Source: Embleya sp040629175
Lineage (GTDB): Bacteria > Actinomycetota > Actinomycetes > Streptomycetales > Streptomycetaceae
NCBI RefSeq assembly: GCF_040629175.1
Contig: NZ_JBEXUX010000042.1
Coordinates: 26,758 to 90,757 of the forward strand
DNA: 64,000 nucleotides
Direction: 5' to 3'
The notes under the pieces are model-generated. The model saw only the letters and a program-made list of their open reading frames with translations, had not been told where the DNA came from and searched no databases. Position numbers and translations under genes: made by a program. Shown piece by piece: positions 40,811-49,179 of the stretch. How positions within the stretch are numbered: position 1 is the stretch's first letter; each line of letters opens with the position of its first letter.

Positions 40811-41910
40811 TGCCCCGACTGCTACCGCGCCGCAAGCGGGAAACCGCGGCCGAAGCACCCAAGCTCGCCCCGGCCGGTCCGCCGCCGGAGAAGGACAACT
40901 TCCTCGAAGTGCGCGGCCTGACCGTGCACTTCCCCACCGACGACGGCCTGGTGCGCAGTGTCGACGGGGTGGACTTCGCGCTCCGCCGCGGGCGCACGCT
41001 CGGCATCGTCGGTGAATCCGGCTCCGGCAAGAGCGTCACCTCGCTGGCGATCATGGGCCTGCACGGCAACACCAGTGCCCGGATCGGCGGCGAAATCTGG
41101 CTGGACGGCCAGGAGTTGGTGCGCTCGACTCCCGAGCAGGTCCGGCTGATGCGCGGCCGGCGGATGGCGATGATCTTCCAGGACCCGATGTCCTCGATGC
41201 ACCCGTTCTACACGGTGGGCCACCAGATCATCGAGGCCTACCAGGTGCACAACGAGGTCTCCAACAAGCAGGCCCGGTCGCATGCGATCGACCTGCTCGG
41301 CCGGGTCGGCATCCCGCGTCCGGACCGGCGCGTGGACGACTACCCGCACCAGTTCTCCGGCGGCATGCGCCAGCGGGCGATGATCGCGATGGCGCTGAGC
41401 TGCGACCCGGAACTGTTGATCGCGGACGAGCCGACCACCGCGCTGGACGTCACCGTGCAGGCCCAGATCCTGGACCTGATCCGGGACCTGCAACGGGAGT
41501 TCAACTCCGCAGTGATGATGATCACGCACGACCTGGGCGTGGTCGCCGAACTCGCCGACGACGTACTGGTGATGTATGCCGGTCGGGCGGTCGAGCACGG
41601 CCCCTCGCGGACCCTGTTCGAGCAGCCCCGACACCCGTACACCTGGGGCCTGTTGGGCTCGTTGACCCGGCTCGACCGGGATCGCCAGGAACGGCTGATG
41701 CCGATCAAGGGCAGCCCGCCGAGTCTGATCTCGCTGCCCTCGGGCTGTGCGTTCCGCACCCGTTGCCCGTACGCGGACCACAACGACGGGCGGGAGAAGA
41801 CCGAGGTCCCGCAGTTGGTCGAGATCGAGCCGGGCCACCGGACCGCGTGCCACCTGGACGTCCAGGAGCGCGAGCGGATCTGGACCGAGGACATCAGGCC
41901 GCGCCTGTGA
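40810..41910 (+). CDS. ABC transporter ATPase, DppD/OppD type
   Basis: 366 residues. Walker A is GIVGESGSGKSVTSLA, signature QFSGGMRQR, Walker B LLIADEPTTALDV, and an H-loop MITHDLGVV. The C-terminal oligo_HPY domain has Cys-rich GCAFRTRCPYAD, which binds an Fe-S cluster in some homologues. Start overlaps the permease stop; its own stop overlaps the next start (GTGA). Confidence 0.95.
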   Translation: MPRLLPRRKRETAAEAPKLAPAGPPPEKDNFLEVRGLTVHFPTDDGLVRSVDGVDFALRRGRTLGIVGESGSGKSVTSLAIMGLHGNTSARIGGEIWLDGQELVRSTPEQVRLMRGRRMAMIFQDPMSSMHPFYTVGHQIIEAYQVHNEVSNKQARSHAIDLLGRVGIPRPDRRVDDYPHQFSGGMRQRAMIAMALSCDPELLIADEPTTALDVTVQAQILDLIRDLQREFNSAVMMITHDLGVVAELADDVLVMYAGRAVEHGPSRTLFEQPRHPYTWGLLGSLTRLDRDRQERLMPIKGSPPSLISLPSGCAFRTRCPYADHNDGREKTEVPQLVEIEPGHRTACHLDVQERERIWTEDIRPRL

Positions 41911-43262
41911 GCGAGACGGCGAAAAGCAAAGGGAACGGGAACGCTGAAGTGACCGAGGGCGCCCGAGCGGGAGACGACGTGAAAGCTGCGCAGGCCGCCG
42001 ATTCTTTGGACGTGCCGGAGTCGGACGCGCGGGAGCGGGACGTGCTGGTGCGGGTGCGTGGGCTGCGCAAGCACTTTCCGATCCGGGCCGGGATGACTCG
42101 GCGCCGGGCCGGAGCGGTCAAGGCCGTGGACGGGCTCGACTTCGACATCCGTGAGGGCGAGACGCTGGGTCTGGTGGGCGAGTCCGGCTGCGGCAAGTCG
42201 ACCACCGGGCGGATGGTGATGCGGCTGCTCGAACCCACCGAAGGCACCATCGAGTTCGGCGGGCGCGACCTCACCGGGCTCTCCCGAGGGCAATTGCGGC
42301 CGCTGCGGCGCGACTTCCAGATGATCTTCCAGGACCCGCAGTCCTCGCTGAACCCCCGGCACACGGTCGGCACCATCGTCGGGCTGCCGTTCCGGCTCCA
42401 GAAGGTGACCCCCGAGGGCGGCATCAAGAAGGCCGTGCAGGAGTTGTTGGAGCTGGTCGGGCTCAGCCCCGAGCACTACAACCGCTACCCGCACGAATTC
42501 TCCGGTGGGCAGCGGCAGCGGATCGGCATCGCCCGGGCGTTGGCGCTGCGGCCCAAACTGGTGGTCGCCGACGAACCGGTGTCCGCGCTGGACGTGTCGA
42601 TCCAGGCGCAGGTGGTCAACCTGTTGGACGACCTGCAGAGCGAGTTCGGGCTGACCTACCTGATCATCGCGCACGACCTGTCGGTGGTTCGGCACACCAG
42701 CGACCGGGTCGCGGTGATGTATCTCGGCAAGATCGTCGAGATCGCGGACCGGGAGGATCTCTACTCCTCGCCCAAGCACCCGTACACCGTCGCGCTGATG
42801 TCGGCCGTCCCGGTGCCGGATCCGGCCCGGCGCGAGACCCGCGAGCGCATTCTGCTCAAGGGCGACGTGCCCAGCCCGATGGACCCGCCGCCGGCCTGCC
42901 GCTTCCACACCCGGTGCTGGAAGGTGCAGGACATCTGCAAGACGCAGGAGCCGCCGCTGGCCGAGATCGTCGGGCGGCACCAGGTGGCCTGCCACTTCCC
43001 GGAGAACATGCCGGCGGGGGTGGGCGGCGGGGGCGAGGTCGTCGAGTTGGTGAAGCCGGCGGCGCCGGTGGCGGACGCGCCTGAGGTGGCCGCACCTGCC
43101 AAGGAAGTGGCTGCCGAGGCCGCGCCTGCGGAGGACGCGTCCGCGACGGACACGCCCGTGGCGGAGTCGGCGCCCGAGGCCGTCGAGGCCGGTGGGGAGC
43201 CTGCGGCGGAGGGTGCCGTCGAGTCCGACGGGAAGGACACACCGCCCTCACCGGCCCCATGA
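41907..43262 (+). CDS. ABC transporter ATPase, DppF/OppF type, with acidic tail
   Basis: 451 residues. Walker A LVGESGCGKSTTGRMV, signature FSGGQRQRIGIARAL, Walker B VVADEPVSALDV, H-loop IIAHDLSVV. The oligo_HPY part has CRFHTRCWKVQDICK. The last 80 or so residues are an Ala/Pro/Glu-rich acidic extension (for example APVADAPEVAAPAKEVAAE), beyond the family's usual end and probably disordered. GTG at 41907 overlaps the upstream stop. It also has an N-terminal acidic/Ala-rich leader of about 35 residues. Confidence 0.94.
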   Translation: MSETAKSKGNGNAEVTEGARAGDDVKAAQAADSLDVPESDARERDVLVRVRGLRKHFPIRAGMTRRRAGAVKAVDGLDFDIREGETLGLVGESGCGKSTTGRMVMRLLEPTEGTIEFGGRDLTGLSRGQLRPLRRDFQMIFQDPQSSLNPRHTVGTIVGLPFRLQKVTPEGGIKKAVQELLELVGLSPEHYNRYPHEFSGGQRQRIGIARALALRPKLVVADEPVSALDVSIQAQVVNLLDDLQSEFGLTYLIIAHDLSVVRHTSDRVAVMYLGKIVEIADREDLYSSPKHPYTVALMSAVPVPDPARRETRERILLKGDVPSPMDPPPACRFHTRCWKVQDICKTQEPPLAEIVGRHQVACHFPENMPAGVGGGGEVVELVKPAAPVADAPEVAAPAKEVAAEAAPAEDASATDTPVAESAPEAVEAGGEPAAEGAVESDGKDTPPSPAP

Positions 43263-43298
43263 GTAGCGGGCCGTACCCGGCGGTGTAGAACATCCGTT

Positions 43299-43970
43299 AT
43301 GTCGCCCGAGGTGCCGCCCGAGATCTTTCACCACACACTTCAGCAGGTCCTGGACCTGCTCGGCATCTTCGTGTTCGCGGCGGCCGGCGCCCTGATGGCC
43401 GTCCGGAAGAACTTCGACGTCATCGGGATCGCCCTGCTCGCCGAGGTCACCGCCCTCGGCGGTGGGGTGATCCGCGATGTGATCATCGGGTCGGTGCCTC
43501 CGGCGGCCTTCACCGATCTCGGTTACTTCACCACCCCGCTGCTCGCCGCCGGCCTGGTCTTCTTCCTGCACCCCCAGGTCGAACGCATCATGTCCGCGAT
43601 CGACGTGCTGGACGCGGCCGGGCTCGGCCTGTTCTGCGTGACCGGCACCGCGAAGGCGTACGCGTACGGCCTGAATCCCATTCCGGCCGCCGCGCTCGGG
43701 GTGACCACCGCCGTCGGCGGCGGCGCGATGCGCGACGTGCTGGCGCGCGAAGTGCCCACGCTGCTGCGCTGGGACAAGGAGATCTACACCTTCCCGGCGC
43801 TGCTCGGCGCGGGCATCACCGCCGCGCTGATCGAGTTCGACCTGTTCGGGCCGGTGACCGCGACGGCGGCGGTGACCTTCGCGTTCCTGCTCCGGGTACT
43901 CGCGCTCCGGCGCGGGTGGCGGGCGCCGCGCGCGTGGCGCCGGAACTCGGGCACCAGTGTCGAGGAGTAG
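43299..43970 (+). CDS. TRIC-type (UPF0126/YadS) membrane channel
   Basis: 223 residues with seven hydrophobic segments. The two internal repeats carry GGGVIRDVIIG and GGGAMRDVLAR, the conserved glycine-rich motifs of trimeric intracellular cation channel homologues. As in other bacterial members it may transport glycine or cations, but the substrate is not deducible. C-terminus is basic (RRGWRAPRAWRR). It stands 36 bases after the ABC operon. Confidence 0.92.
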   Translation: MSPEVPPEIFHHTLQQVLDLLGIFVFAAAGALMAVRKNFDVIGIALLAEVTALGGGVIRDVIIGSVPPAAFTDLGYFTTPLLAAGLVFFLHPQVERIMSAIDVLDAAGLGLFCVTGTAKAYAYGLNPIPAAALGVTTAVGGGAMRDVLAREVPTLLRWDKEIYTFPALLGAGITAALIEFDLFGPVTATAAVTFAFLLRVLALRRGWRAPRAWRRNSGTSVEE

Positions 43971-44377
43971 GTCGAGCAGTGGGTCGAGGGCCGGCGAGCC
44001 GACGGCGGGCGCGCCGCACGCTCGGGGTGGCCGCGGGCCCGCAGGAGTTCGGCTCGACCCGGTACGGGCGACTTCACCGCTTCACCGGCAGGCGCGGTGC
44101 CACCACTCACAGGGGTGGACCGGGCCCGATTCGGCTCGACACGCGTTGCACCAGGATGTGTGGGAGAGCCGGCATCCGTCGACCTACGACCACCGGCCGA
44201 GACGACCGGATCCGAAGGACGAGCGCCCGCGTCGGCGACTCGTCGCGTACGCGCCCGCGATGCCGGTGTCCCGGCGCTTGTGGCTCGGCCGATTCCTGCC
44301 CGGAGGGCCCCGTTACGGACGGGTGTACGGCCGCCCGCGCCGGCGCCCACGCGTACCCGACTAAGCTTCGCAGTGCG
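43971..44377. other. 407-base region without a supported gene
   Basis: Between the TRIC gene and the cysteine desulfurase. Several frames are open because of GC bias, but none has a ribosome site plus conserved sequence. The promoter of the desulfurase gene is expected here; TAAGCT at 44362-44367 is a weak -10 candidate. Confidence 0.5.
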
Positions 44378-45565
44378 ATGGCCTACTTCGATCACGCGGC
44401 GACCACCCCGATGCGCCTTTCGGCAATCCGGGCGATGACCGTACAGCTCGCCCGACTCGGCAACCCGTCCTCGCTGCACGCCTCCGGCCGACGCGCGCGC
44501 CGCACGGTGGAGGAGTCCCGCGAGTCGCTGGCCCATGCGCTGGGCGCGCGACCCAGCGAGATCGTCTTCACCGCAGGCGGCACCGAGGCCGACAACCTCG
44601 CGGTCAAGGGGATCTACTGGTCCCGTGTGGCGGCGGACCCGGCGCGACGGCGGATACTCGTCAGTCCGGTCGAGCACCACGCCGTGCTCGACCCCGTGTT
44701 GTGGCTGGAGTCGGCCGAGGGCGCGGTGGTCGAGTGGCTGGACGTGGACGCCGACGGCCGGGTGCAACCGGACACCCTGCGGGCGGCGATCGAGCGTGAT
44801 CCGGCGTCGGTGGCGCTGGTGACGGTGATGTGGGCCAACAACGAGGTCGGCACGGTCGAACCGATCGCTGAGCTGGTCGAGATCGCGCACGAGTTCGGCA
44901 TCCCGTTCCACTCCGACGCGGTGCAGGCGGTCGGCCAGATTCCGGTCGACTTCTCGGCGACCGGCCTGGACGCGATGACCGTCACCGGGCACAAGCTGGG
45001 CGGCCCGGGCAACTGCGGCGCGCTCGTGCTCGGGCGCGGCATCACGCCGGTGCCGGTGCTGCACGGCGGCGGCCAGGAGCGCGACGTGCGCTCGGGCACG
45101 CTGGACACCGCGGCGATCGCCGCATTGGCGGTGGCGGCCGAGGAGTCGGTGCGCGAACAGGCACAGTACGCGCGGCGAGTGGGCGCGCTGCGCGACGAGT
45201 TGGTGCGGCGGATCATGGCGGCGGTGCCGGACGCGCAGCTCAACGGGGATCGGCGGCTCGACCCGGCGTACCGGTTGCCGGGCAACGCGCACTTCTCCTT
45301 CCCGGGCTGTGAGGGCGACTCGCTGCTGTTGTTGCTCGACGCGCGCGGGATCGAGTGCTCGACCGGCTCGGCCTGCTCGGCGGGCGTCGCCCAGCCGAGT
45401 CACGTGCTGCTCGCGATGGGGGCGGACAGCGCCAGGGCGCGCGGATCGCTGCGGTTCAGCCTGGGGCACACCACCACCGAGGCCGAGGTCGCGGAACTGG
45501 GGGAGGCGATCCTGCCGGTGGTCACCCGGGCCCGATCGGCGGGTTCGGTGGCGGCGCGGCGGTAG
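44378..45565 (+). CDS. Cysteine desulfurase (NifS/IscS type)
   Basis: 395 residues, PLP enzyme that takes sulfur from cysteine as a persulfide. Seen: YFDHAATTPM, FTAGGTEADNLA, PLP Lys near 206 (TVTGHKLGGPGN), and the active Cys near 327 (ECSTGSACSAG). The loop (SSACSS-like SACSAG) is of the NifS/IscS class rather than SufS. Located just upstream of mnmA, so sulfur for tRNA 2-thiouridine is the likely use. Start ATG at 44378; ribosome site is not clear. Confidence 0.94.
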   Translation: MAYFDHAATTPMRLSAIRAMTVQLARLGNPSSLHASGRRARRTVEESRESLAHALGARPSEIVFTAGGTEADNLAVKGIYWSRVAADPARRRILVSPVEHHAVLDPVLWLESAEGAVVEWLDVDADGRVQPDTLRAAIERDPASVALVTVMWANNEVGTVEPIAELVEIAHEFGIPFHSDAVQAVGQIPVDFSATGLDAMTVTGHKLGGPGNCGALVLGRGITPVPVLHGGGQERDVRSGTLDTAAIAALAVAAEESVREQAQYARRVGALRDELVRRIMAAVPDAQLNGDRRLDPAYRLPGNAHFSFPGCEGDSLLLLLDARGIECSTGSACSAGVAQPSHVLLAMGADSARARGSLRFSLGHTTTEAEVAELGEAILPVVTRARSAGSVAARR

Positions 45566-45638
45566 GCCCCGGGCTCTCGGGCCCGGTCGGGTAATCCCCT
45601 CGGGGGTCGGCGGTGCGACCACGTACTCTTGAGGCGCT

Positions 45639-46748
45639 ATGTCTGATCACATGCTTCCTCCTGCCAACGGCCGCCTGCGGGTGCTCGCCGCCATGTCCGG
45701 CGGAGTCGACTCCGCCGTTGCCGCCGCGCGAGCGGTCGAGGCCGGACACGACGTGGTCGGTGTCCACCTCGCGCTCTCGGCGAAACCCGCGACGCTGCGC
45801 GAGGGGGCCCGGGGCTGTTGCACGATCGAGGATTCCCGGGACGCGCGGCGGGCCGCGGACATGATCGGCATCCCGTTCTACGTGTGGGACATGGCCGAGC
45901 GTTTCCGCGAGGACGTCATGGACGACTTCGTGGCCGAGTACAAGGCCGGGCGCACGCCGAATCCGTGCCTGCGCTGCAACGAGAAGATCAAGTTCGCGGC
46001 GCTGCTGGACAAGGCGCTCGGGCTCGGCTTCGACGCGGTGTGCACCGGGCACTACGCGCAGATCGTCGAGCACCCGGACGGCTCGCGTGAGCTGCATCGC
46101 TCGATCGACATGGGCAAGGACCAGTCGTACGTGCTGGGCGTGCTCGATACCGACCAACTCGCGCACGCGATGTTCCCGCTGGGCGGAGACACCAAGGGCG
46201 ATGTGCGGCTGGAAGCCGAGCGGCGCGACCTCGCGGTGGCGAAGAAGCCGGACAGCCACGACATCTGCTTCATCGCCGACGGCGACACCCAGGGCTTCCT
46301 GGCCAAGCACCTGGGCACCGAGCGCGGCGACATCGTGGACGCGACCGGCACCAAGCTCGGCGAACACGACGGCGCCTACGCCTACACGATCGGCCAGCGC
46401 AAGGGCCTGCGCATCGGCCGCCCCGCGGCCGACGGCAAGCCGCGCTACGTGCTGGACATCTCGCCGGTCCACAACACCGTCACGGTCGGCCCGGTCGAGG
46501 CCCTCGATGTGGACCGCCTGGTCGGCATCCGCCCCCGCTGGTGCGGCCCGGCCCCGGTGGGCGAGGTGACCTGCACGGCCCAGGTCCGCGCCCACGGCGA
46601 GGAGACGCCCGCCATCGCGGAGGCGGTCGGCGACGAGGTCCGCGTGCGCCTGGCCGAGCCGATCCGAGGCATCGCCCGGGGACAGGCGGTGGTCCTGTAC
46701 GACGGCACGCGCGTCATCGGCTCGGCGACGATCGACGGGACGGCGTAG
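45639..46748 (+). CDS. mnmA: tRNA-specific 2-thiouridylase
   Basis: 369 residues. It thiolates U34 of tRNA-Lys/Glu/Gln. PP-loop AAMSGGVDSAVAA near residue 20; catalytic Cys pair Cys110 (RTPNPCLRCNEK) and Cys210 (HDICFIADGD). Family-typical C-terminal barrels (YTIGQRKGLRIG, YVLDISPVHNTVTVG) are complete. Start ATG at 45639; ATG 45651 is possible. It lies 73 bases behind the cysteine desulfurase. Confidence 0.96.
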   Translation: MSDHMLPPANGRLRVLAAMSGGVDSAVAAARAVEAGHDVVGVHLALSAKPATLREGARGCCTIEDSRDARRAADMIGIPFYVWDMAERFREDVMDDFVAEYKAGRTPNPCLRCNEKIKFAALLDKALGLGFDAVCTGHYAQIVEHPDGSRELHRSIDMGKDQSYVLGVLDTDQLAHAMFPLGGDTKGDVRLEAERRDLAVAKKPDSHDICFIADGDTQGFLAKHLGTERGDIVDATGTKLGEHDGAYAYTIGQRKGLRIGRPAADGKPRYVLDISPVHNTVTVGPVEALDVDRLVGIRPRWCGPAPVGEVTCTAQVRAHGEETPAIAEAVGDEVRVRLAEPIRGIARGQAVVLYDGTRVIGSATIDGTA

Positions 46749-46848
46749 GCGGAGGGCCGCCGTCCGTCCCGCAGCCGTCCTTCCCGGCCGCGGGGCCGGC
46801 CCGCTAGCTTTTCTCCCGACTGGTGAACCAACCACGGGGGAGGAAAGA

Positions 46849-47184
46849 ATGTCCCAAGCTTTCGAGGTCGACGCCGAGCAGTTGACCCAGGCCGGGGCGC
46901 AACTGGGCGAAGCAGCGGGGGCGTTACGGTCGAGCAGTGACCTGGTGGTGCGAATGCCGCATCCCGACACGTACTCGGCCACCTCCGCCGCCACCACCGA
47001 ACGAGCCTTCGAGTACGTGGCGAAGGCATACGCGACCGTGGCCGAACAGGTCGAGGGCGCTCGCCGCGGGCTGGGGGCGAACGCGGCGCAGTACACCTCC
47101 ACGGAGATCCGGAACAAGGATTCGTTCGCGGTCCCGCCCGCGCCCGCGCGATCCCGGATCGCCGCGATGTTCGAGGACCGGTGA
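46849..47184 (+). CDS. EspC-like type VII secretion-associated protein
   Basis: 111 residues, all-helical, no signal peptide. FEVDAEQLTQAGAQLGEAAGALRSS and ATTERAFEYVAKAYATVAEQVEGARRGL fit the two-helix EspC/DUF2580 fold. The mid-region lacks a strict WxG. GGGGGAGGAAAG precedes ATG. It overlaps the next gene by four bases (GTGA), so the two are coupled. Confidence 0.85.
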   Translation: MSQAFEVDAEQLTQAGAQLGEAAGALRSSSDLVVRMPHPDTYSATSAATTERAFEYVAKAYATVAEQVEGARRGLGANAAQYTSTEIRNKDSFAVPPAPARSRIAAMFEDR

Positions 47185-48281
47185 GCGACGTCCGGGCCCT
47201 GGTCCCCGGCGACCCGATGTCCGTGCGCACCGCCGCCGGCAACCTCCTGCTCAACTGCATGGGCGCCGGCCGCGCCAACGAGACCCTGGGCCGAGTCGTG
47301 GAACAGACGTCGGCCACCTGGAAGGGCACCGCCGCCGAGGGCCTCCGGGCCGAACTGGGCGTTCGGCGGGCCCGGTTGACCGAGCTCTCCGATCGCGTCG
47401 GGGTCATCGTGCAGGCCCTGTACGGCTATGCCGACGCGCTTGCCACCGCCCAGGCGACCGCCGGTCGTTGTCTGGAGATCGCCGCGCAGTTGGGGATGGA
47501 CCCCGTCCTGGTCGAGCAGTCGGCCATGCGGCCGGAACTGCTCATCCCGCAGTCCTACGACTGCGGCCCGACGGGCCGGCTGACCGATGCCGACATGGCA
47601 CAACGCGCGGGTCTGGCCCAGGAGTTCAATCGGCTGCTCGCGGAGGCGCGAGCCAAGGCCGTCGAGGCCGACTACGCGCTCGAACGCACCATGCGGGTGC
47701 CGCTGAACGAGATAGCCACGCAATACCAGGTCGGTGACCAGGAGTTGGTCGATTTCGCGCCCAACCCGATCGAGAGTCGGATTCCCCATCTCAACGACCG
47801 GCGGCCCGCATCCGAGCAAGCCATGCTGCTTGAACTCTCCACCGAGGAGCGGGCCCTGTACATGTTGATCGGCAATCAGGCGTGGGAGGAGTGCCGCAAG
47901 CGATTCCCCGGCCAGGGCGAGCTCGAAGGCCATGCCGACGCGTTTCGACACACCTACTGGAATGCGTTGTTGGTCCGGAATTTCGGGCCGGAATGGACCG
48001 CGCGGTACACGACGGCGCACGAGATGGGCGCGGACCCGGATCCACTCAAGCGCACCTCCGAGTCGATGGACCTCTTCAACAACGAGGTCGGTCGACGGGT
48101 CGCCGTCGAAGCGAACGGCAAGTCGACCGAGGAACTGGCGGACATGGTGGAACACGCCGTGCGCAACGGGCAGACCGTGGTGGTCGGGGCCGACGGGCAA
48201 CTTACCTACAGCGACTACGTACCACCCGGTCGCACCTGGGACGCGGATCGCAAAGGCAAGACGGAGTCGTTCGATGTCTGA
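47181..48281 (+). CDS. WxG protein with DUF6973-like C-terminal domain, putative secreted toxin
   Basis: 366 residues. The N-terminal part has a WKG turn (Trp47, TSATWKGTAAEGL) between two helices, as in WXG/LXG substrates. The C-terminal part from about residue 248 reads GHADAFRHTYWNALL, then YTTAHEMGADPD and MDLFNNEVGRRVA, which resembles the DUF6973 domain found at the ends of polymorphic proteins. Conserved His, Glu and Asn suggest an enzyme, but no activity is known to me. The gene starts inside the EspC-like gene and ends over the next one, so the three form a unit. A toxin role is inferred. Confidence 0.82.
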   Translation: MSDVRALVPGDPMSVRTAAGNLLLNCMGAGRANETLGRVVEQTSATWKGTAAEGLRAELGVRRARLTELSDRVGVIVQALYGYADALATAQATAGRCLEIAAQLGMDPVLVEQSAMRPELLIPQSYDCGPTGRLTDADMAQRAGLAQEFNRLLAEARAKAVEADYALERTMRVPLNEIATQYQVGDQELVDFAPNPIESRIPHLNDRRPASEQAMLLELSTEERALYMLIGNQAWEECRKRFPGQGELEGHADAFRHTYWNALLVRNFGPEWTARYTTAHEMGADPDPLKRTSESMDLFNNEVGRRVAVEANGKSTEELADMVEHAVRNGQTVVVGADGQLTYSDYVPPGRTWDADRKGKTESFDV

Positions 48282-48876
48282 GGAGCTGGACGACGCGGAA
48301 TTCGAGATCGGAGCGGACGACGAGGGCGAAGAGGTCGGGGAGTCGGCGGATTGGAAGTCGCCGCTCATCGGGTGCCTGATCGGGGTGCTGATTACGCCGT
48401 TTGTGCTGGTGGGCGGGTTATACGCGGCGTCGGGGAGTTTTCGGTCCCTGGTGTCGGAGGTGTTTCGGCAGGAGGACGAGCGTTCCTTCCGGGAGCGGGC
48501 GCAGCGGGACATCTGTCGGGATGGGGTGCTGCGGCTGCGGGATGTGACGGACTTCGCCTGGGACACCGTCCATCTGGGCGCCGCCGAGGACACCATGGTG
48601 CGGCAGTACGGCGAATCGGTACGGCTGCCTCGCAGCAGCGACGACGAGCCGGTCACCTTCGTGTTCGTGAAGGGACGGGAAGCGGTGCGGACGTACGAGG
48701 TGGGGGGCGCCGTCCACGTCCGTGCCGGGGATCGCCCGTGGAGCCGGGAGGTGTATCTCCGCCTGGACGAGAAGCCGCCCGCGCCGGGCACGTTGGCAAG
48801 TCCGCAGGTGGGCGAGGGCGGCTTGCCCGCGGTCGTCGACAGCGCCACGCGGGAGCGGGTCTGCGGCGGGAAGTGA
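48274..48876 (+). CDS. Single-span membrane protein, candidate immunity protein
   Basis: 200 residues. An acidic N-terminus (SEELDDAEFEIGADDEGEE), one membrane segment (PLIGCLIGVLITPFVLVGGLYAA), then a domain of about 140 residues with two Cys. It overlaps the toxin-like gene by eight bases. No family recognised. Position after a WxG/DUF6973 gene is typical of an immunity protein against an exported toxin, but a chaperone or unrelated function cannot be excluded. Confidence 0.72.
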   Translation: MSEELDDAEFEIGADDEGEEVGESADWKSPLIGCLIGVLITPFVLVGGLYAASGSFRSLVSEVFRQEDERSFRERAQRDICRDGVLRLRDVTDFAWDTVHLGAAEDTMVRQYGESVRLPRSSDDEPVTFVFVKGREAVRTYEVGGAVHVRAGDRPWSREVYLRLDEKPPAPGTLASPQVGEGGLPAVVDSATRERVCGGK

Positions 48877-48914
48877 GGACGGGGCACCGGGGCCACCCTC
48901 GCCGATGGCGGGGT

Positions 48915-48948
48915 CGGCCCCCGGGCCGGGGGTGGTACCCGGGGGCCG
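48915..48948 (+). terminator. Hairpin after the T7SS-like cassette
   Basis: CGGCCCCCGGG / CCCGGGGGCCG, a perfect 11-base stem with a 12-base loop, 38 bases after the last stop. No T-run. Confidence 0.65.
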
Positions 48949-48954
48949 ATGCGT

Positions 48955-48996
48955 GCCCGCACGGCGTGCCCGCACCGCCTTCGACGCCGTGCGGGC
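48955..48996 (+). terminator. Second hairpin after the cassette
   Basis: GCCCGCACGGCGT / ACGCCGTGCGGGC, a perfect 13-base stem with a 16-base loop, directly follows the first hairpin. Two hairpins in tandem suggest a strong stop. Confidence 0.6.
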
Positions 48997-49179
48997 TGTC
49001 TGGGCGTCACCGACGATGCCGGCCGGGGCGCGGGGGCGGGAGCAACGAAAGTTGATCGTGGTCATCCGAAGGTTGTCGAATGCGGCTCGGTGCTTCCGCT
49101 CCGCGTTGGGCGTCGGCGGAACCGGATCGGTGTGCGGCGCGTCGCAACGGTGTTCGGTGTTGCGACGGGGAGTGGTGAC

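Larger units (their letters stand above)
48877..49179. other. 303-base intergenic region (two hairpins, then promoter region of the DUF2330 gene)
   Basis: The first 120 bases hold the two terminator-like hairpins. The rest (49000-49179) shows no gene and should carry the promoter for the DUF2330 gene at 49180. Confidence 0.5.
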
